64,000 nucleotides of DNA from Gracilimonas tropica DSM 19535 (lineage in GTDB: Bacteria > Bacteroidota > Rhodothermia > Balneolales > Balneolaceae), in the NCBI RefSeq assembly GCF_000375425.1, contig NZ_AQXG01000001.1:304000-367999 (forward strand), in the 5' to 3' direction. The first letter of the stretch is position 1. Each line of letters starts with the position of its first letter. A program made the translations under genes and the position numbers. A model generated the notes under the pieces. That model searched no databases. It was not told the DNA's origin and worked only from the letters and a program-made list of their open reading frames with translations. Shown here in pieces: positions 24,092-33,361 of the stretch.

Positions 24092-26104
24092 ATGATAAGT
24101 GACGACAAAAAAGAGGAGGTTCGGGCCGCCGCAGACATTGTGGAGGTGGTGCAAGACTATGTAAAACTGAAGCGTTCAGGCAGCGGTTTTGTAGGCCTGT
24201 GTCCTTATCATGATGAAAAGACTCCCTCTTTTAATGTTACTCCGCGCTTGCAGATTTTCAAGTGTTTTGGATGCGGAGAATCCGGAGATGTATTCAAGTT
24301 TGTGATGGATCAGGAAGGAGTAGGTTTCACGGAAGCTGTGCGACAGCTGGCTGAACGGTATGGAGTCTTTATTCCTGAAGATGAAAATGACGTACCCAGT
24401 GAAACGACCCAACTGAGGGAAGGAATCCTGCATGCGCTCAAATTTGCCGGAGTATTTTATTATCGCAACTTGATCGAAAACCCGGAAGCTGAAAAAGCCC
24501 GGAAATACTTGCAAGATCGAGGGTATGGCCGGGAGGTGTATAAAAAATTCGGGTTGGGGTATGCTCCATCGGGAGGCGAAGAACTATGGAAAGCGGCTCA
24601 AAATGCCGGCATCGATGAACAGTATTTGGCAGAAGCTGATCTCATCAAACCAAGCAATAGGGGTAATGGTTTTTACGATTCCTTTCGCGGCCGGCTTATG
24701 TTTCCCATTTTCAACCCAACAGGTAAAGTGATCGCTTTTGCAGGACGGGTGTTGGGGCAGGAGAAAACAGCAAAATACATCAACTCTTCTCAGACCAAGG
24801 TTTACAATAAGAGTGAAGTGGTTTATGGGGTGAATTTTGCCAAGAATGAGATCCGGAAGCACAAGGAAGTGATCCTGGTGGAAGGCTACACCGATGTAAT
24901 TACCCTGATGGAGCATGACATTGCCAATGTGGTAGCCAGCTCGGGAACGTCGTTAACACCGGGACAAATGAAGATCCTGCACCGTTATGGCGAACGCATT
25001 GTGATGATCTACGATTCCGATGATGCCGGCCAAACCGCTATGAAGCGAGGGATCAACATTGCACTGGCGGAGGGAATGGAAGTTCAGCTTCTTGAACTGC
25101 CCGAAAATCAGGATCCGGATTCTTTTGTAAAACAGTTTGGTAAAGAATCTTTTGAGGAACTGAAGAAAGAAGAAGCTTTGGATTTTGTGGATTTTCTGCT
25201 TCATAAAGCCGGTGATGAAGGTCGGTTGGATAAACCCACGGAAACCCCGAAAGTGATCACCGAGATCCTGGAGTCGATTGCAAATATTGGGGATTCCATT
25301 CAGCGGCAGGTATATGTTCAGTATTTGCATCAAAAGATGCAGAAGTTCCAGAAGGTGAAAGAAACTGATCTGTATGAACAGCTGGAGCGTGTGATGAACG
25401 ACAAACGCTGGGAGGAAAAAAGAGCTCAAAAAAGGGAGGAGGCACGGCAGCGGATCAATGAACCGGTAGAAAACTCTCCAATTAATGGCGGCACCAATGA
25501 TGAGCCACCACATCCGGGCTTCAGGACTGAAAGGGCGCAATCTTCCAGAAAAAAACCCCATTTTGAGAAAGAACTGATCCGCCTGATGATCAGTTATGGG
25601 CGGGAGATGGTGGAATATATTTGTTCATTTACAAACTCCAAGCTCTTTGAAGACGAGGAGCTTCGGATGTTTTACGAGGATATTATTGAGCGGTATAAGA
25701 AGGAAGAAGATTTTTCTATCAAGCTTTATTCCGGGGAATCAGAACCTTTTCCACGGTTAGTTGGAGACGTAACGTTAGAGCAACATTCTGCAAGCGAACG
25801 ACATGCAGAGATTGTTGGCTTGAAGTACGAGAAAGACAAAAATCCGTACAAAACCGCAAAAAGTTCGATACGGGCATCTCAGATCAGTTTTTATCGAAGG
25901 AAATTGAATGAATTGGCTGATCGTATTGCAACGGCAGAGGGAGATGAACGCCTGAAATTGATGGAGCGGCAGAAGGATGTAAAATCAAAATTAACCCGCA
26001 GAGAAACTTCCGATCCTGATGATCTCTATCCTGATCCGGAAAAAGGGGTAAGTAACGAGGTGAATGAAAAAGTATTCACCTACAAAATGAAAGGTGAAGA
26101 ATAA
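24092..26104 (+). CDS. dnaG: DNA primase
   Basis: This cytoplasmic enzyme makes RNA primers for replication. The 670-residue protein has a CHC2 zinc finger (C37, H40, C58, C61), an RNA-polymerase core, and TOPRIM motifs (EGYTD near residue 264; DSDDAG near 308). The C-terminal part contains a charged, proline-rich linker (about 450-495) and a helicase-interacting region. The length is normal. The gene is divergent from the GH3 operon and convergent with the DUF4159 gene. In many bacteria dnaG is followed by rpoD; here it is not. Confidence 0.95.
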   Translation: MISDDKKEEVRAAADIVEVVQDYVKLKRSGSGFVGLCPYHDEKTPSFNVTPRLQIFKCFGCGESGDVFKFVMDQEGVGFTEAVRQLAERYGVFIPEDENDVPSETTQLREGILHALKFAGVFYYRNLIENPEAEKARKYLQDRGYGREVYKKFGLGYAPSGGEELWKAAQNAGIDEQYLAEADLIKPSNRGNGFYDSFRGRLMFPIFNPTGKVIAFAGRVLGQEKTAKYINSSQTKVYNKSEVVYGVNFAKNEIRKHKEVILVEGYTDVITLMEHDIANVVASSGTSLTPGQMKILHRYGERIVMIYDSDDAGQTAMKRGINIALAEGMEVQLLELPENQDPDSFVKQFGKESFEELKKEEALDFVDFLLHKAGDEGRLDKPTETPKVITEILESIANIGDSIQRQVYVQYLHQKMQKFQKVKETDLYEQLERVMNDKRWEEKRAQKREEARQRINEPVENSPINGGTNDEPPHPGFRTERAQSSRKKPHFEKELIRLMISYGREMVEYICSFTNSKLFEDEELRMFYEDIIERYKKEEDFSIKLYSGESEPFPRLVGDVTLEQHSASERHAEIVGLKYEKDKNPYKTAKSSIRASQISFYRRKLNELADRIATAEGDERLKLMERQKDVKSKLTRRETSDPDDLYPDPEKGVSNEVNEKVFTYKMKGEE

Positions 26105-26150
26105 CAGTTTTTTAGAAGGTATAGAGACACGTAACCTCCCAAAGATTTTA

Positions 26151-26819
26151 TTACTGCGTCAATGCATAGACCAGGATATTCGCTCCCATTTCCAACGATT
26201 GTCTCCGAAGTGACGGGGGAACATTATGGATCTCAGCTTCCGCCCAGCCATCGCCCAGATTTGATTCAATGCTGTAGAATACCACCAATCTTCCCTCATA
26301 AAATATACCTAGTCCTTTAGGCGGTTTACCGTCGTGTTCATGGATCTTCGGCAGGCCATTTTCATATTGGTAAACCTGGTCATAGATCGGATGTGTAAAG
26401 GGAATCTCTATAAATTCTTCATCGGGAAAGATCTCTTTGATCACCGGGCGAATGTATTCATCGAGCCCATAATCATCATCAATGTACAGAAAACCTCCGT
26501 TTTGGAGATAATCACGGACGTTCCGAACCTCTGCAGAATTCAACGTGATGTTACCGTGTCCGGTTAAAAAAACGAAAGGATAGGAGTACAGTTCTGCGCT
26601 GCCTAAAGATACGTCTTTGTAGGTATCTGAAATAAGAATGGGCGTATTCTCTTTCGTAAAGGAGATTAGGTTTTCCAAAGCAGAGGGATCATTGTACCAG
26701 TCGCCGCCGCCGCGATATTTGGCCCGGGCAATTTCAAATTCACCGGATGACTGAGCTAAAACAACCTCCATTCCTGAACAAAACAAAAGGGAAATCAACA
26801 ATAGCTGAACTATGCGCAT
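26151..26819 (-). CDS. DUF4159 domain secreted protein
   Basis: The 222-residue protein has a signal peptide (about 1-22). The body is a flavodoxin/class I glutamine amidotransferase-like alpha/beta domain: ARAKYRGGGDWYND start, FLTGHGNITLNSAEVRNVRDYLQNGGFLYIDDDYG, and a C-terminal GDGWAEAEIHN...ILVYAL segment. These are typical of DUF4159. The family often sits beside MoxR/BatA-type gliding or aerotolerance genes, none of which are adjacent here. The enzymatic role is unknown. It is convergent with dnaG, 46 nt away. Confidence 0.75.
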   Translation of the reverse strand: MRIVQLLLISLLFCSGMEVVLAQSSGEFEIARAKYRGGGDWYNDPSALENLISFTKENTPILISDTYKDVSLGSAELYSYPFVFLTGHGNITLNSAEVRNVRDYLQNGGFLYIDDDYGLDEYIRPVIKEIFPDEEFIEIPFTHPIYDQVYQYENGLPKIHEHDGKPPKGLGIFYEGRLVVFYSIESNLGDGWAEAEIHNVPPSLRRQSLEMGANILVYALTQ

Positions 26820-26879
26820 AAGGATAAAATAATAATTGTTTTAAATACGGTTATATGCTACCATGGTCTTAATAAGTCA

Positions 26880-28484
26880 ATGAAATATAGTACTATGAAA
26901 TTCTTTTTGACAGTTATCTTTTGCAGTGGCTTTTTAATGAATGTAAGTGCTCAGGTGTCAGGGCAGACTGCAGTTTCACCATATGGAAATAGTCCTCATG
27001 AGAGTTTTCAATTGCTTTCTGGACAAAGTACATACAGTATAAGCCTGAATGATAATTATTTATTCTTGGTGAATGATAACAAACAAAAGGTTCTGTTCAA
27101 TCCGGCTCGGGCTTCAGCAACTGATTATGGTTTTGTGCAAACATCTTTTACCGGAGGGGCTTCTGATAACTTTGACGCGGCCATTTTAGTACCTGCTAAA
27201 ACAGGCAGTTGGTTTATTACGCTGGGCGGAGCCGTAGATTCGGATGATACAGACAGTGAGTTGGAAGATTTTTACCAAAATTTTTATGTCCGGGGTGTTG
27301 CTCCTTCAAGAACGGAAACCCTGGAGGAACAACTAACGATCGAAACAATTAACAGAAGGAATGAAGAAAATCAGGCAGAATTCAGACTTTTAAAAGTATT
27401 TGAGTCTGGTGCAGGTTCAGGAAAAGCAGTCGGGGTATTTGGTGGTTTTTCTAAAGTTCAGCAAAGCAACGTCAGGACTAATAGTGAAGACTTTTTTCAA
27501 GAAATACAGAACTTCAGGATGGATACGCTTTTTTCACGTAGCGAGTACGAAAAAGAGCTTCGTGACAGGAACTCTACAAAATTGGTAAATAATAAGCTCA
27601 TTGCTGGAATTGAATACTACAGTTGGACTGAAAATGGGGATATGCGCCATAGGTTTTATATTCAGAGGAATGACTTTGATTATCAAAATGAAGGCTTCTG
27701 GAGATCGGAGAGTATCACTGAGATCACGATCATAAATGATGAAAACCGGGATTTAGCCAATGCAAGGGTGCAGGAAGATCAGAATATTTCTACTGCTGAG
27801 CCTTGGCAATTTCGGTACGACATTTATAAGAATAAGCATTTGAATCTGTTTGGAGATGATTACCTATTTGGAAATCTTCAATTTGTGTTTGGCTTCGGGG
27901 ACCAAGTAGCATATATGAATGCCCAAAGAGTTGAAAGCAATACCGTTAATGGTGAAACTGAATCTCAAATAATTTATGATTTTGAAGAAGAGTTAGAAGA
28001 TCCGAAAACCAATTTTATAGGCGGGAGATTCTCAACAGGTTATGCTGTTACGTTAAATGCAGAAGATTTTGCTTTGGTAACCGGGGTTAATCCTTATTAT
28101 GAATTAAGTTTTGAAGCGGTGAATCGTTTGAATGGAGCTGACAAGCAGGAAGTATCCGTGACCCAACAACATATAGGTGGTGAGCTTCCGGCATTTGTGA
28201 TGTTTGATATTGGATCTAATGTTAAGCTTTGGGGTGGTGGATCTTTAAATGTGAACCATAGCGGAGTTAAAACTGAGATTGAAGAGACTCCTTATGAAGC
28301 AGTTCCTGACCGTGAAATTCCGGACATAGAAAGTGTTAATCATTTTAGGGAAACAAACTTTCAACAAAATATTTATGCCGGAATTTCTTACTTGCACGAC
28401 TCGGGGTTTGGAATAAATGCCAATGCAAGGGGAAACTGGTCAAACTTAAATAATTGGTTTGTTTCGTTTAGCTATCAGTTCTGA
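26880..28484 (+). CDS. Secreted, probable outer-membrane beta-barrel protein
   Basis: The 534-residue protein has a signal peptide (MKFFLTVIFCSGFLMNVSAQ; an ATG five codons upstream is equally possible). The body alternates hydrophobic and polar residues, has repeated strand-like segments, and ends in a C-terminal aromatic strand (NNWFVSFSYQF), typical of outer-membrane barrels. I do not recognise a family. It overlaps the convergent DUF4249 gene by 10 nt. Its base composition is like that of its neighbours. A channel or surface structural role is inference from the barrel-like pattern. Confidence 0.55.
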   Translation: MKYSTMKFFLTVIFCSGFLMNVSAQVSGQTAVSPYGNSPHESFQLLSGQSTYSISLNDNYLFLVNDNKQKVLFNPARASATDYGFVQTSFTGGASDNFDAAILVPAKTGSWFITLGGAVDSDDTDSELEDFYQNFYVRGVAPSRTETLEEQLTIETINRRNEENQAEFRLLKVFESGAGSGKAVGVFGGFSKVQQSNVRTNSEDFFQEIQNFRMDTLFSRSEYEKELRDRNSTKLVNNKLIAGIEYYSWTENGDMRHRFYIQRNDFDYQNEGFWRSESITEITIINDENRDLANARVQEDQNISTAEPWQFRYDIYKNKHLNLFGDDYLFGNLQFVFGFGDQVAYMNAQRVESNTVNGETESQIIYDFEEELEDPKTNFIGGRFSTGYAVTLNAEDFALVTGVNPYYELSFEAVNRLNGADKQEVSVTQQHIGGELPAFVMFDIGSNVKLWGGGSLNVNHSGVKTEIEETPYEAVPDREIPDIESVNHFRETNFQQNIYAGISYLHDSGFGINANARGNWSNLNNWFVSFSYQF

Positions 28485-29389
28485 TTGAATGACGGGCGCT
28501 TAACATAAGTGGTAACGGTATCGGTGGCTAGAGAGCCGAAAACTCCAATTCCGCCTTCCACATGATATATCACATTCTGAATTTCTCCCGGTGAGAGGGT
28601 AGAACCGCCAAGCTGCACCTGCTGAGAGCGAACAAAATCATACACATTATCGTCAATAGTATTCGCTACGATCCTGTTTTCGCCATAAAAAGCAATACCA
28701 ATCCATGGGTAACTCAGTGTGATGGTTCCATCTGCATTTTCCTGGAAATTTGCTTCATTAATGATTCCTGAACTGTTATTGGAAAGTAACACCAGGTCTT
28801 CTTCAGGTTCGTCACTGTCAATAAAAAGATCGGCATAAAGCGGGGTCAAATTCTCGGCTTCAGGTTCTTTAGCAAGGGCATTGAACACATAGATGTTTTG
28901 GCGCCCGGGGTAGAAACTCTTGGTCAAAGTAAGTTCGAGTTGATCCTGTGACTGATAGACTACACTATCCGCTGTTCCGGGCATAATGCGAAAGGTGTCC
29001 GGAACGGTAGTGTAAGCCGTTATGACATCATCAGAATCCAGAAATGAGATGTGTAATTCATACGTTCTACGTGGCTTCACCAGATGATTCTGATTTGGCA
29101 AAAAGAGACCTGGGCCTGAATTGAAAAAGGTGAAGCTTTCTTCGATCTTACTGCCCGGACCGGCCTCCAGCAGTCGAATTTCTACATTGGCAAAATTGAT
29201 GGCATGGTCCTCAAACTCATAGAATTCATCTGCAGGTGCCGTAGTAGAAAGCCGGACTTCCGGGAGCAGGTTATTTGCCAGCATGTAGGATTCTACTACG
29301 TAATATTCTTCGTAATCATCCTGTGGATAAAGCTCACAAGAAACCATCAGAGCACTAAGAATCACAAATAAGAAAAATTGCTTATACAT
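28475..29389 (-). CDS. DUF4249 lipoprotein, TonB-receptor partner
   Basis: The 304-residue protein has a lipoprotein signal with Cys18 (ALMVSC) followed by ELYPQDDYEEYYVVESYMLANNL, typical of DUF4249 proteins. These accompany TonB-dependent receptors in Bacteroidota and may cap or hold ligand at the cell surface. Here the gene starts 2 nt after the receptor stop, so the two are coupled. The body is predicted all-beta. The substrate is unknown. The 3' end overlaps the convergent gene by 10 nt. Confidence 0.8.
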   Translation of the reverse strand: MYKQFFLFVILSALMVSCELYPQDDYEEYYVVESYMLANNLLPEVRLSTTAPADEFYEFEDHAINFANVEIRLLEAGPGSKIEESFTFFNSGPGLFLPNQNHLVKPRRTYELHISFLDSDDVITAYTTVPDTFRIMPGTADSVVYQSQDQLELTLTKSFYPGRQNIYVFNALAKEPEAENLTPLYADLFIDSDEPEEDLVLLSNNSSGIINEANFQENADGTITLSYPWIGIAFYGENRIVANTIDDNVYDFVRSQQVQLGGSTLSPGEIQNVIYHVEGGIGVFGSLATDTVTTYVKRPSFNQN

Positions 29390-29391
29390 AA

Positions 29392-31659
29392 TTAAAAAGT
29401 TACGGTGTATGAAACTGCGGGTAAAATGGGTAACAAGCTTACGGCATTGGCTTGAACCGGGTTTTCATCAAAGTCGTAGTTGTAGAACCAGATATTCCGG
29501 CGGCTGTAGACATTAATCACCTGTAATTGCAACTCAGATTCTCCCAGGTTGAAAAAAGAACCACTGCGTGAAAATGAAATATCCATCCGGTGGTAATTAG
29601 GCAATCGTGAGGCATTGACTTTGCCAACTGTGAATACTTTTGGTTGGTCGTTGGTCCAGGGAAGATCAAACTGTGTATAACGCCCAAGAACCTCAGTATA
29701 GGCCTGGCCGGTGGCAAAATTAAAGCTCCCCGTGAATTTCCATCGTTCAGAAAGTTGGTAATTTGCAACCAGGTTGATGTCGTGCCGGCGATCGTATTTT
29801 GGAGGGTAATATCGTGCCTCCGACGGATCATCGAAGATACCGGCATTGTATCCCGGAAATTTACGCCAGGTATAACTCAGTGTATATCCTATAAAACCTG
29901 TAAAGCGCCCGGCTCTTTTCTCAAAAAAAGCTTCAATGCCATAAGCATGTCCATCGCCAAAGCGAAAAATCTCGGGATACGGAAGTCCTGCAACATCTTG
30001 TAAAAATGGATCCAGTTCAAACAAGTCTTCCATGCTACGGTAGTACACTTCAAGGTCGAAGCCGTAATTTTCAAAAGGAATGGTCTTGGCTCCTAAAATG
30101 AATTGATCTCCATAGGCCGGAGGTACTCCATCGGCCGATGTGATCCATACATCAAAACCGGAAAAGGCTTCGTTTGAGATCAGTGTTAGAAACTGATTAT
30201 ATCTTCCATAAGCGGCTTGTAACCGAAGCCGGTCAGATGGCCGATGTTCCAGCGAGATCCTCGGTTCAAGCCGGAAATAATCTCCATCTGAAAAATAATT
30301 GAGGCGAAGGCCGGGAGTAAATATCCAGCGTTCATCAGGCCGCCATTCGTCTTGAAGGTAGATGGAAGCATATTGATTTTGAATACGGCTTGAAAAAGTG
30401 TCGGAACCATCAAAAGTATCTTGCAGCTTAAAGGTGAAAATGCCTCCCCAAACCCCGGTTTTGATCAGATGCCCGGAAGCAGGTTGGTATTCCAGGTCGC
30501 CTTTAAAAGAAAAGTCGAAAATATTATTGGAGCGGGTGAAGGGCGTTCCTCCAAGCTCAAATTTAGGGAAATTGAAATACCTGGATCCGGTGGCCACAAA
30601 ATTGGCAAATAACTTTTCATTGAAGATATGAGTCCAGTTTCCGCTGAGTGTTTGATTTCCGTAATCGAGCTCGAACTCAGCATCATCGGCAAAAGGAAAG
30701 CTTACCCGGTCTTGTCCTGCATAGAAAGCAAGGGATAATTTATCATTGGCAGAAGCATCGAAATTCACTTTACCATTAAAATCATAGAAGTAGAATTTGG
30801 AAGGAACGCCGTCAATGGTCTGTCGTAATGCGGCCAGTAAGGGTTCAAGGGTTGAACGGCGGGCTGCAAACATCCAGGAGCCTTTGCTGTATGGGCCTTC
30901 GATAGATGCCCGTGAAGCCAGCATGCCTGCCGTTACAGAACCTGAAGTCTCATTCCTGTTTCCATCTTTATTATAGATCGTAAGTACCGAACCTAACCGC
31001 CCACCATATTCTGCAGGATAGCCGCCTTTATAGAGGCGTACATCCTTGATCGCATCCGGGTTAAAAGTGGAGAAAAATCCGAAAAAATGGCTGGGATTGT
31101 ACACCGTAGTTCTGTCTAGCAAGATCAGCGTTTGGTCGGGACTTCCTCCACGAATATACAATCCACTGGAAAAATCCGAAGCTGCTTTAACGCCCGGCAG
31201 TTGCTGGATGGAACGAAAAACATCTGCTTCAAAAACAGAAGGAAGGTCTTTGATCAGTTCCGTTTGTACCTGAACGCGTCCGATATTCTTTTGCTCTTCC
31301 TCTTCCCGCTGAGACCGAACCGTGATCTCTTCCAGCTCCAGGCTTTCGGGAATCAGTTCGATATCAAAACGCAGGTTTTGTCCGCTTTCAAGGGTGATTT
31401 CTTGCCGAAAGGCCTGATATCCCACATAACTGCAAAACAAAATGTAGGTGCCGGGTTCAATATCGGTGAGCGAAAAATAGCCTAAGGTATTCGTGGCTGT
31501 TCCTTTGTTGGTGTTGAGCAATCCCACATTGGCGCTTATAAGCGTTTCACCGGTTTCTTGATCCGACACATACCCATTTATGGATGCTGAGGATTGTGCA
31601 AAAGCAGGTAAAGAAGTGAGTAAAAGCCCTGTTAGAAGTAGTGATATTAAGCGATGCAT
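29392..31659 (-). CDS. TonB-dependent receptor with carboxypeptidase-like N-terminal domain
   Basis: This 755-residue outer-membrane receptor has a signal peptide (about 1-21), then a CarboxypepD_reg-like beta sandwich (about 25-110: INGYVSDQETGETLISANV...). The plug follows (about 125-230, containing FRSIQQLPGVKAASDFSSGLYIRGG and YPAEYGGRLGS) and then the barrel ending in YTVTF. It imports or senses a ligand using TonB energy. With the downstream DUF4249 lipoprotein it forms a two-gene unit. There is no SusD, so a glycan role is less likely. Iron, cobalamin or peptide uptake remain possible. Confidence 0.88.
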   Translation of the reverse strand: MHRLISLLLTGLLLTSLPAFAQSSASINGYVSDQETGETLISANVGLLNTNKGTATNTLGYFSLTDIEPGTYILFCSYVGYQAFRQEITLESGQNLRFDIELIPESLELEEITVRSQREEEEQKNIGRVQVQTELIKDLPSVFEADVFRSIQQLPGVKAASDFSSGLYIRGGSPDQTLILLDRTTVYNPSHFFGFFSTFNPDAIKDVRLYKGGYPAEYGGRLGSVLTIYNKDGNRNETSGSVTAGMLASRASIEGPYSKGSWMFAARRSTLEPLLAALRQTIDGVPSKFYFYDFNGKVNFDASANDKLSLAFYAGQDRVSFPFADDAEFELDYGNQTLSGNWTHIFNEKLFANFVATGSRYFNFPKFELGGTPFTRSNNIFDFSFKGDLEYQPASGHLIKTGVWGGIFTFKLQDTFDGSDTFSSRIQNQYASIYLQDEWRPDERWIFTPGLRLNYFSDGDYFRLEPRISLEHRPSDRLRLQAAYGRYNQFLTLISNEAFSGFDVWITSADGVPPAYGDQFILGAKTIPFENYGFDLEVYYRSMEDLFELDPFLQDVAGLPYPEIFRFGDGHAYGIEAFFEKRAGRFTGFIGYTLSYTWRKFPGYNAGIFDDPSEARYYPPKYDRRHDINLVANYQLSERWKFTGSFNFATGQAYTEVLGRYTQFDLPWTNDQPKVFTVGKVNASRLPNYHRMDISFSRSGSFFNLGESELQLQVINVYSRRNIWFYNYDFDENPVQANAVSLLPILPAVSYTVTF

Positions 31660-31873
31660 GAAGATGGAATAGTCATAAAAATTAATTTGGGCTGTGTTGA
31701 CGAATATAAAATCATAAAGTTGCTAAAAACTACTATGTTGCCGTTATGAATCCGAATTTTTATGAAAGGGTTCATTTTAAACAAAATTAAAGTCGAATTA
31801 TTTGCTTTTTCAGAACTGTTTGGGGATTCTATCTGTTACGTCTTGGAAATAATTCAAACCTAATTTTAAAAAA

Positions 31874-32305
31874 TTGATCTTCGTAACCCGACGTTCTCAC
31901 TTTAATGCAGCCCATCGTTTGCATAATCCCGATAAAAGCGATGAATGGAATCAAGAAACCTTTGGCAAATGTAACTACCCCAACTGGCACGGACATAATT
32001 ATGTGATCGAAGTAACGGTTGCAGGGGAGCCGGATCCAGAAACAGGATACGTTATTGACCTTGGGAAACTCAAATCGATCATAAAAGAAAAAATACTGGA
32101 TCCATGTGATCACAGGAATCTGAACCTGGATGTTCCTTTTCTGAAAGGGATGATCCCAACTACCGAAAACATGGTCCGCGCATTTTTTGATCAGCTGCGG
32201 CCAGATGTTGAAAAAGCATGTACCAATGGCGGTAAATTGTACAAAGTGAAATTGTTCGAGACGGAACGAAATATTGCCGAGTATTGTCCTTATCGTGGAA
32301 TTTAA
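31874..32305 (+). CDS. 6-pyruvoyl-tetrahydropterin synthase family protein
   Basis: The 143-residue enzyme carries the zinc His14, His39 and His41 and a catalytic-type Cys33 in the order C-x5-H-G-H. This spacing is that of PTPS-I (eukaryote-type 6-pyruvoyl-tetrahydropterin synthase), not the C-x3-H-G-H of typical QueD. The only in-frame start that keeps the conserved MIFVTRRSHFNAAHR beginning is TTG at 31874; a TAA stop lies 24 nt upstream. The folE2 gene, which supplies its substrate dihydroneopterin triphosphate, starts 40 nt downstream. QueD activity for queuosine remains possible, but the motif favours pterin synthesis. Confidence 0.8.
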   Translation: MIFVTRRSHFNAAHRLHNPDKSDEWNQETFGKCNYPNWHGHNYVIEVTVAGEPDPETGYVIDLGKLKSIIKEKILDPCDHRNLNLDVPFLKGMIPTTENMVRAFFDQLRPDVEKACTNGGKLYKVKLFETERNIAEYCPYRGI

Positions 32306-32345
32306 AAGACTATTTGTTAAGACCACTATCAGTAAGAGAAGAACT

Positions 32346-33245
32346 ATGATCACAAATGAAATACAACGTTTTTATGACCCAACCTTTACGGTAACCGACG
32401 AATACAAAGATTCCTTACCGGATCTGCAGAATGGCCCGGCCTCGCTCATCGAAGGTGCAAATGTGCCTATTCAGCAAGTGGGTATCTCTAACTTCAGATT
32501 ACCGCTGAAATTCCGAAGAAGGGAAGGGGAACCTATTACCCTTGAAGCTTCCGTTGACGGTTACGTAAGCCTGGAAATGGATAAAAAGGGGATCAATATG
32601 AGCCGGATCATGCGCACTTTTTATAAATTTCAGGATAAGGTATTCCACCTGGATCGATTGGAAGAAATACTGCATGCGTACAAGGAAGAGCTGGAGAGTC
32701 AGGAATCGTTCTTAAGGATCTCATTCAATTATCCCATGATGATGGACAGTCTCCGGTCAGATCTGAAAGGATATCAATATTACCGTGTGCAACTGGAAGG
32801 CCGGCTCGATAATTATGACCGCTTTCAGAAACACATGCACCTCGATTTTGAATACAGCAGTGCTTGTCCGTGCAGCTTTGAATTATCGGAACATGCCCGC
32901 GAGACGCGTGATGTGGCCGGAATCCCACACAGTCAGCGAAGCGTAGCAAATGTTACGGTTTCACTGAAAGATGAATTTTTTGTGGAAGACCTGGTTCAGA
33001 TCTGTCGAAATGCCCTAAAAACCGAAACACAAGTGATGGTAAAACGCGAGGATGAACAGGCTTTTGCTGAAATGAATGGCGCGTATCAGAAATTTGTGGA
33101 AGATGCCGCGCGTTTACTTTATGATGAATTGGACAGTTACAACAGCATCCATGATTTTGTGGTACGTTGTGTACACATGGAAAGCTTACACAGCCATGAT
33201 GCCGTAAGCAGAATCTGCAAAGGTTTGCCGAATGGCTTGAGATAA
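32346..33245 (+). CDS. folE2: GTP cyclohydrolase FolE2 (type IB)
   Basis: This enzyme converts GTP to 7,8-dihydroneopterin triphosphate for folate and pterin synthesis. The 299-residue protein has the FolE2 active-site Cys174 and Cys176 in SSACPCSFELSEHARE and the following RDVAGIPHSQRS. The frame is open from 32274, but MITNEIQRFYDP at 32346 is the start seen in homologues. It follows the PTPS gene with a short gap and ends before a strong terminator. FolE2 is the zinc-flexible alternative to FolE, which may matter under zinc limitation; no Zur box is visible. The genome may also have FolE. Confidence 0.92.
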   Translation: MITNEIQRFYDPTFTVTDEYKDSLPDLQNGPASLIEGANVPIQQVGISNFRLPLKFRRREGEPITLEASVDGYVSLEMDKKGINMSRIMRTFYKFQDKVFHLDRLEEILHAYKEELESQESFLRISFNYPMMMDSLRSDLKGYQYYRVQLEGRLDNYDRFQKHMHLDFEYSSACPCSFELSEHARETRDVAGIPHSQRSVANVTVSLKDEFFVEDLVQICRNALKTETQVMVKREDEQAFAEMNGAYQKFVEDAARLLYDELDSYNSIHDFVVRCVHMESLHSHDAVSRICKGLPNGLR

Positions 33246-33268
33246 CAAAATCAGGCAACCCTTTTACG

Positions 33269-33304
33269 AAAGCCCTGTATGGATTCATACAGGGCTTTTT
33301 CTTT
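33269..33304 (+). terminator. Rho-independent terminator after folE2
   Basis: AAGCCCTGTATG (33270-33281) and CATACAGGGCTT (33286-33297) form a perfect 12-bp stem with a 4-nt loop and a T-tract. It ends the PTPS-folE2 unit. Confidence 0.9.
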
Positions 33305-33361
33305 TTAATTAAATATGAATTTAGGTACGCACCGCGTTTTTAAAAGCCCTAACTTTAAGCA

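Noticed and set aside
24953..25561. 202-codon minus-strand frame across dnaG
   Set aside because: Antisense shadow; no family signature, no context.
31829..32353. 174-codon minus-strand frame across the PTPS gene
   Set aside because: Antisense of a gene with zinc and catalytic residues intact.
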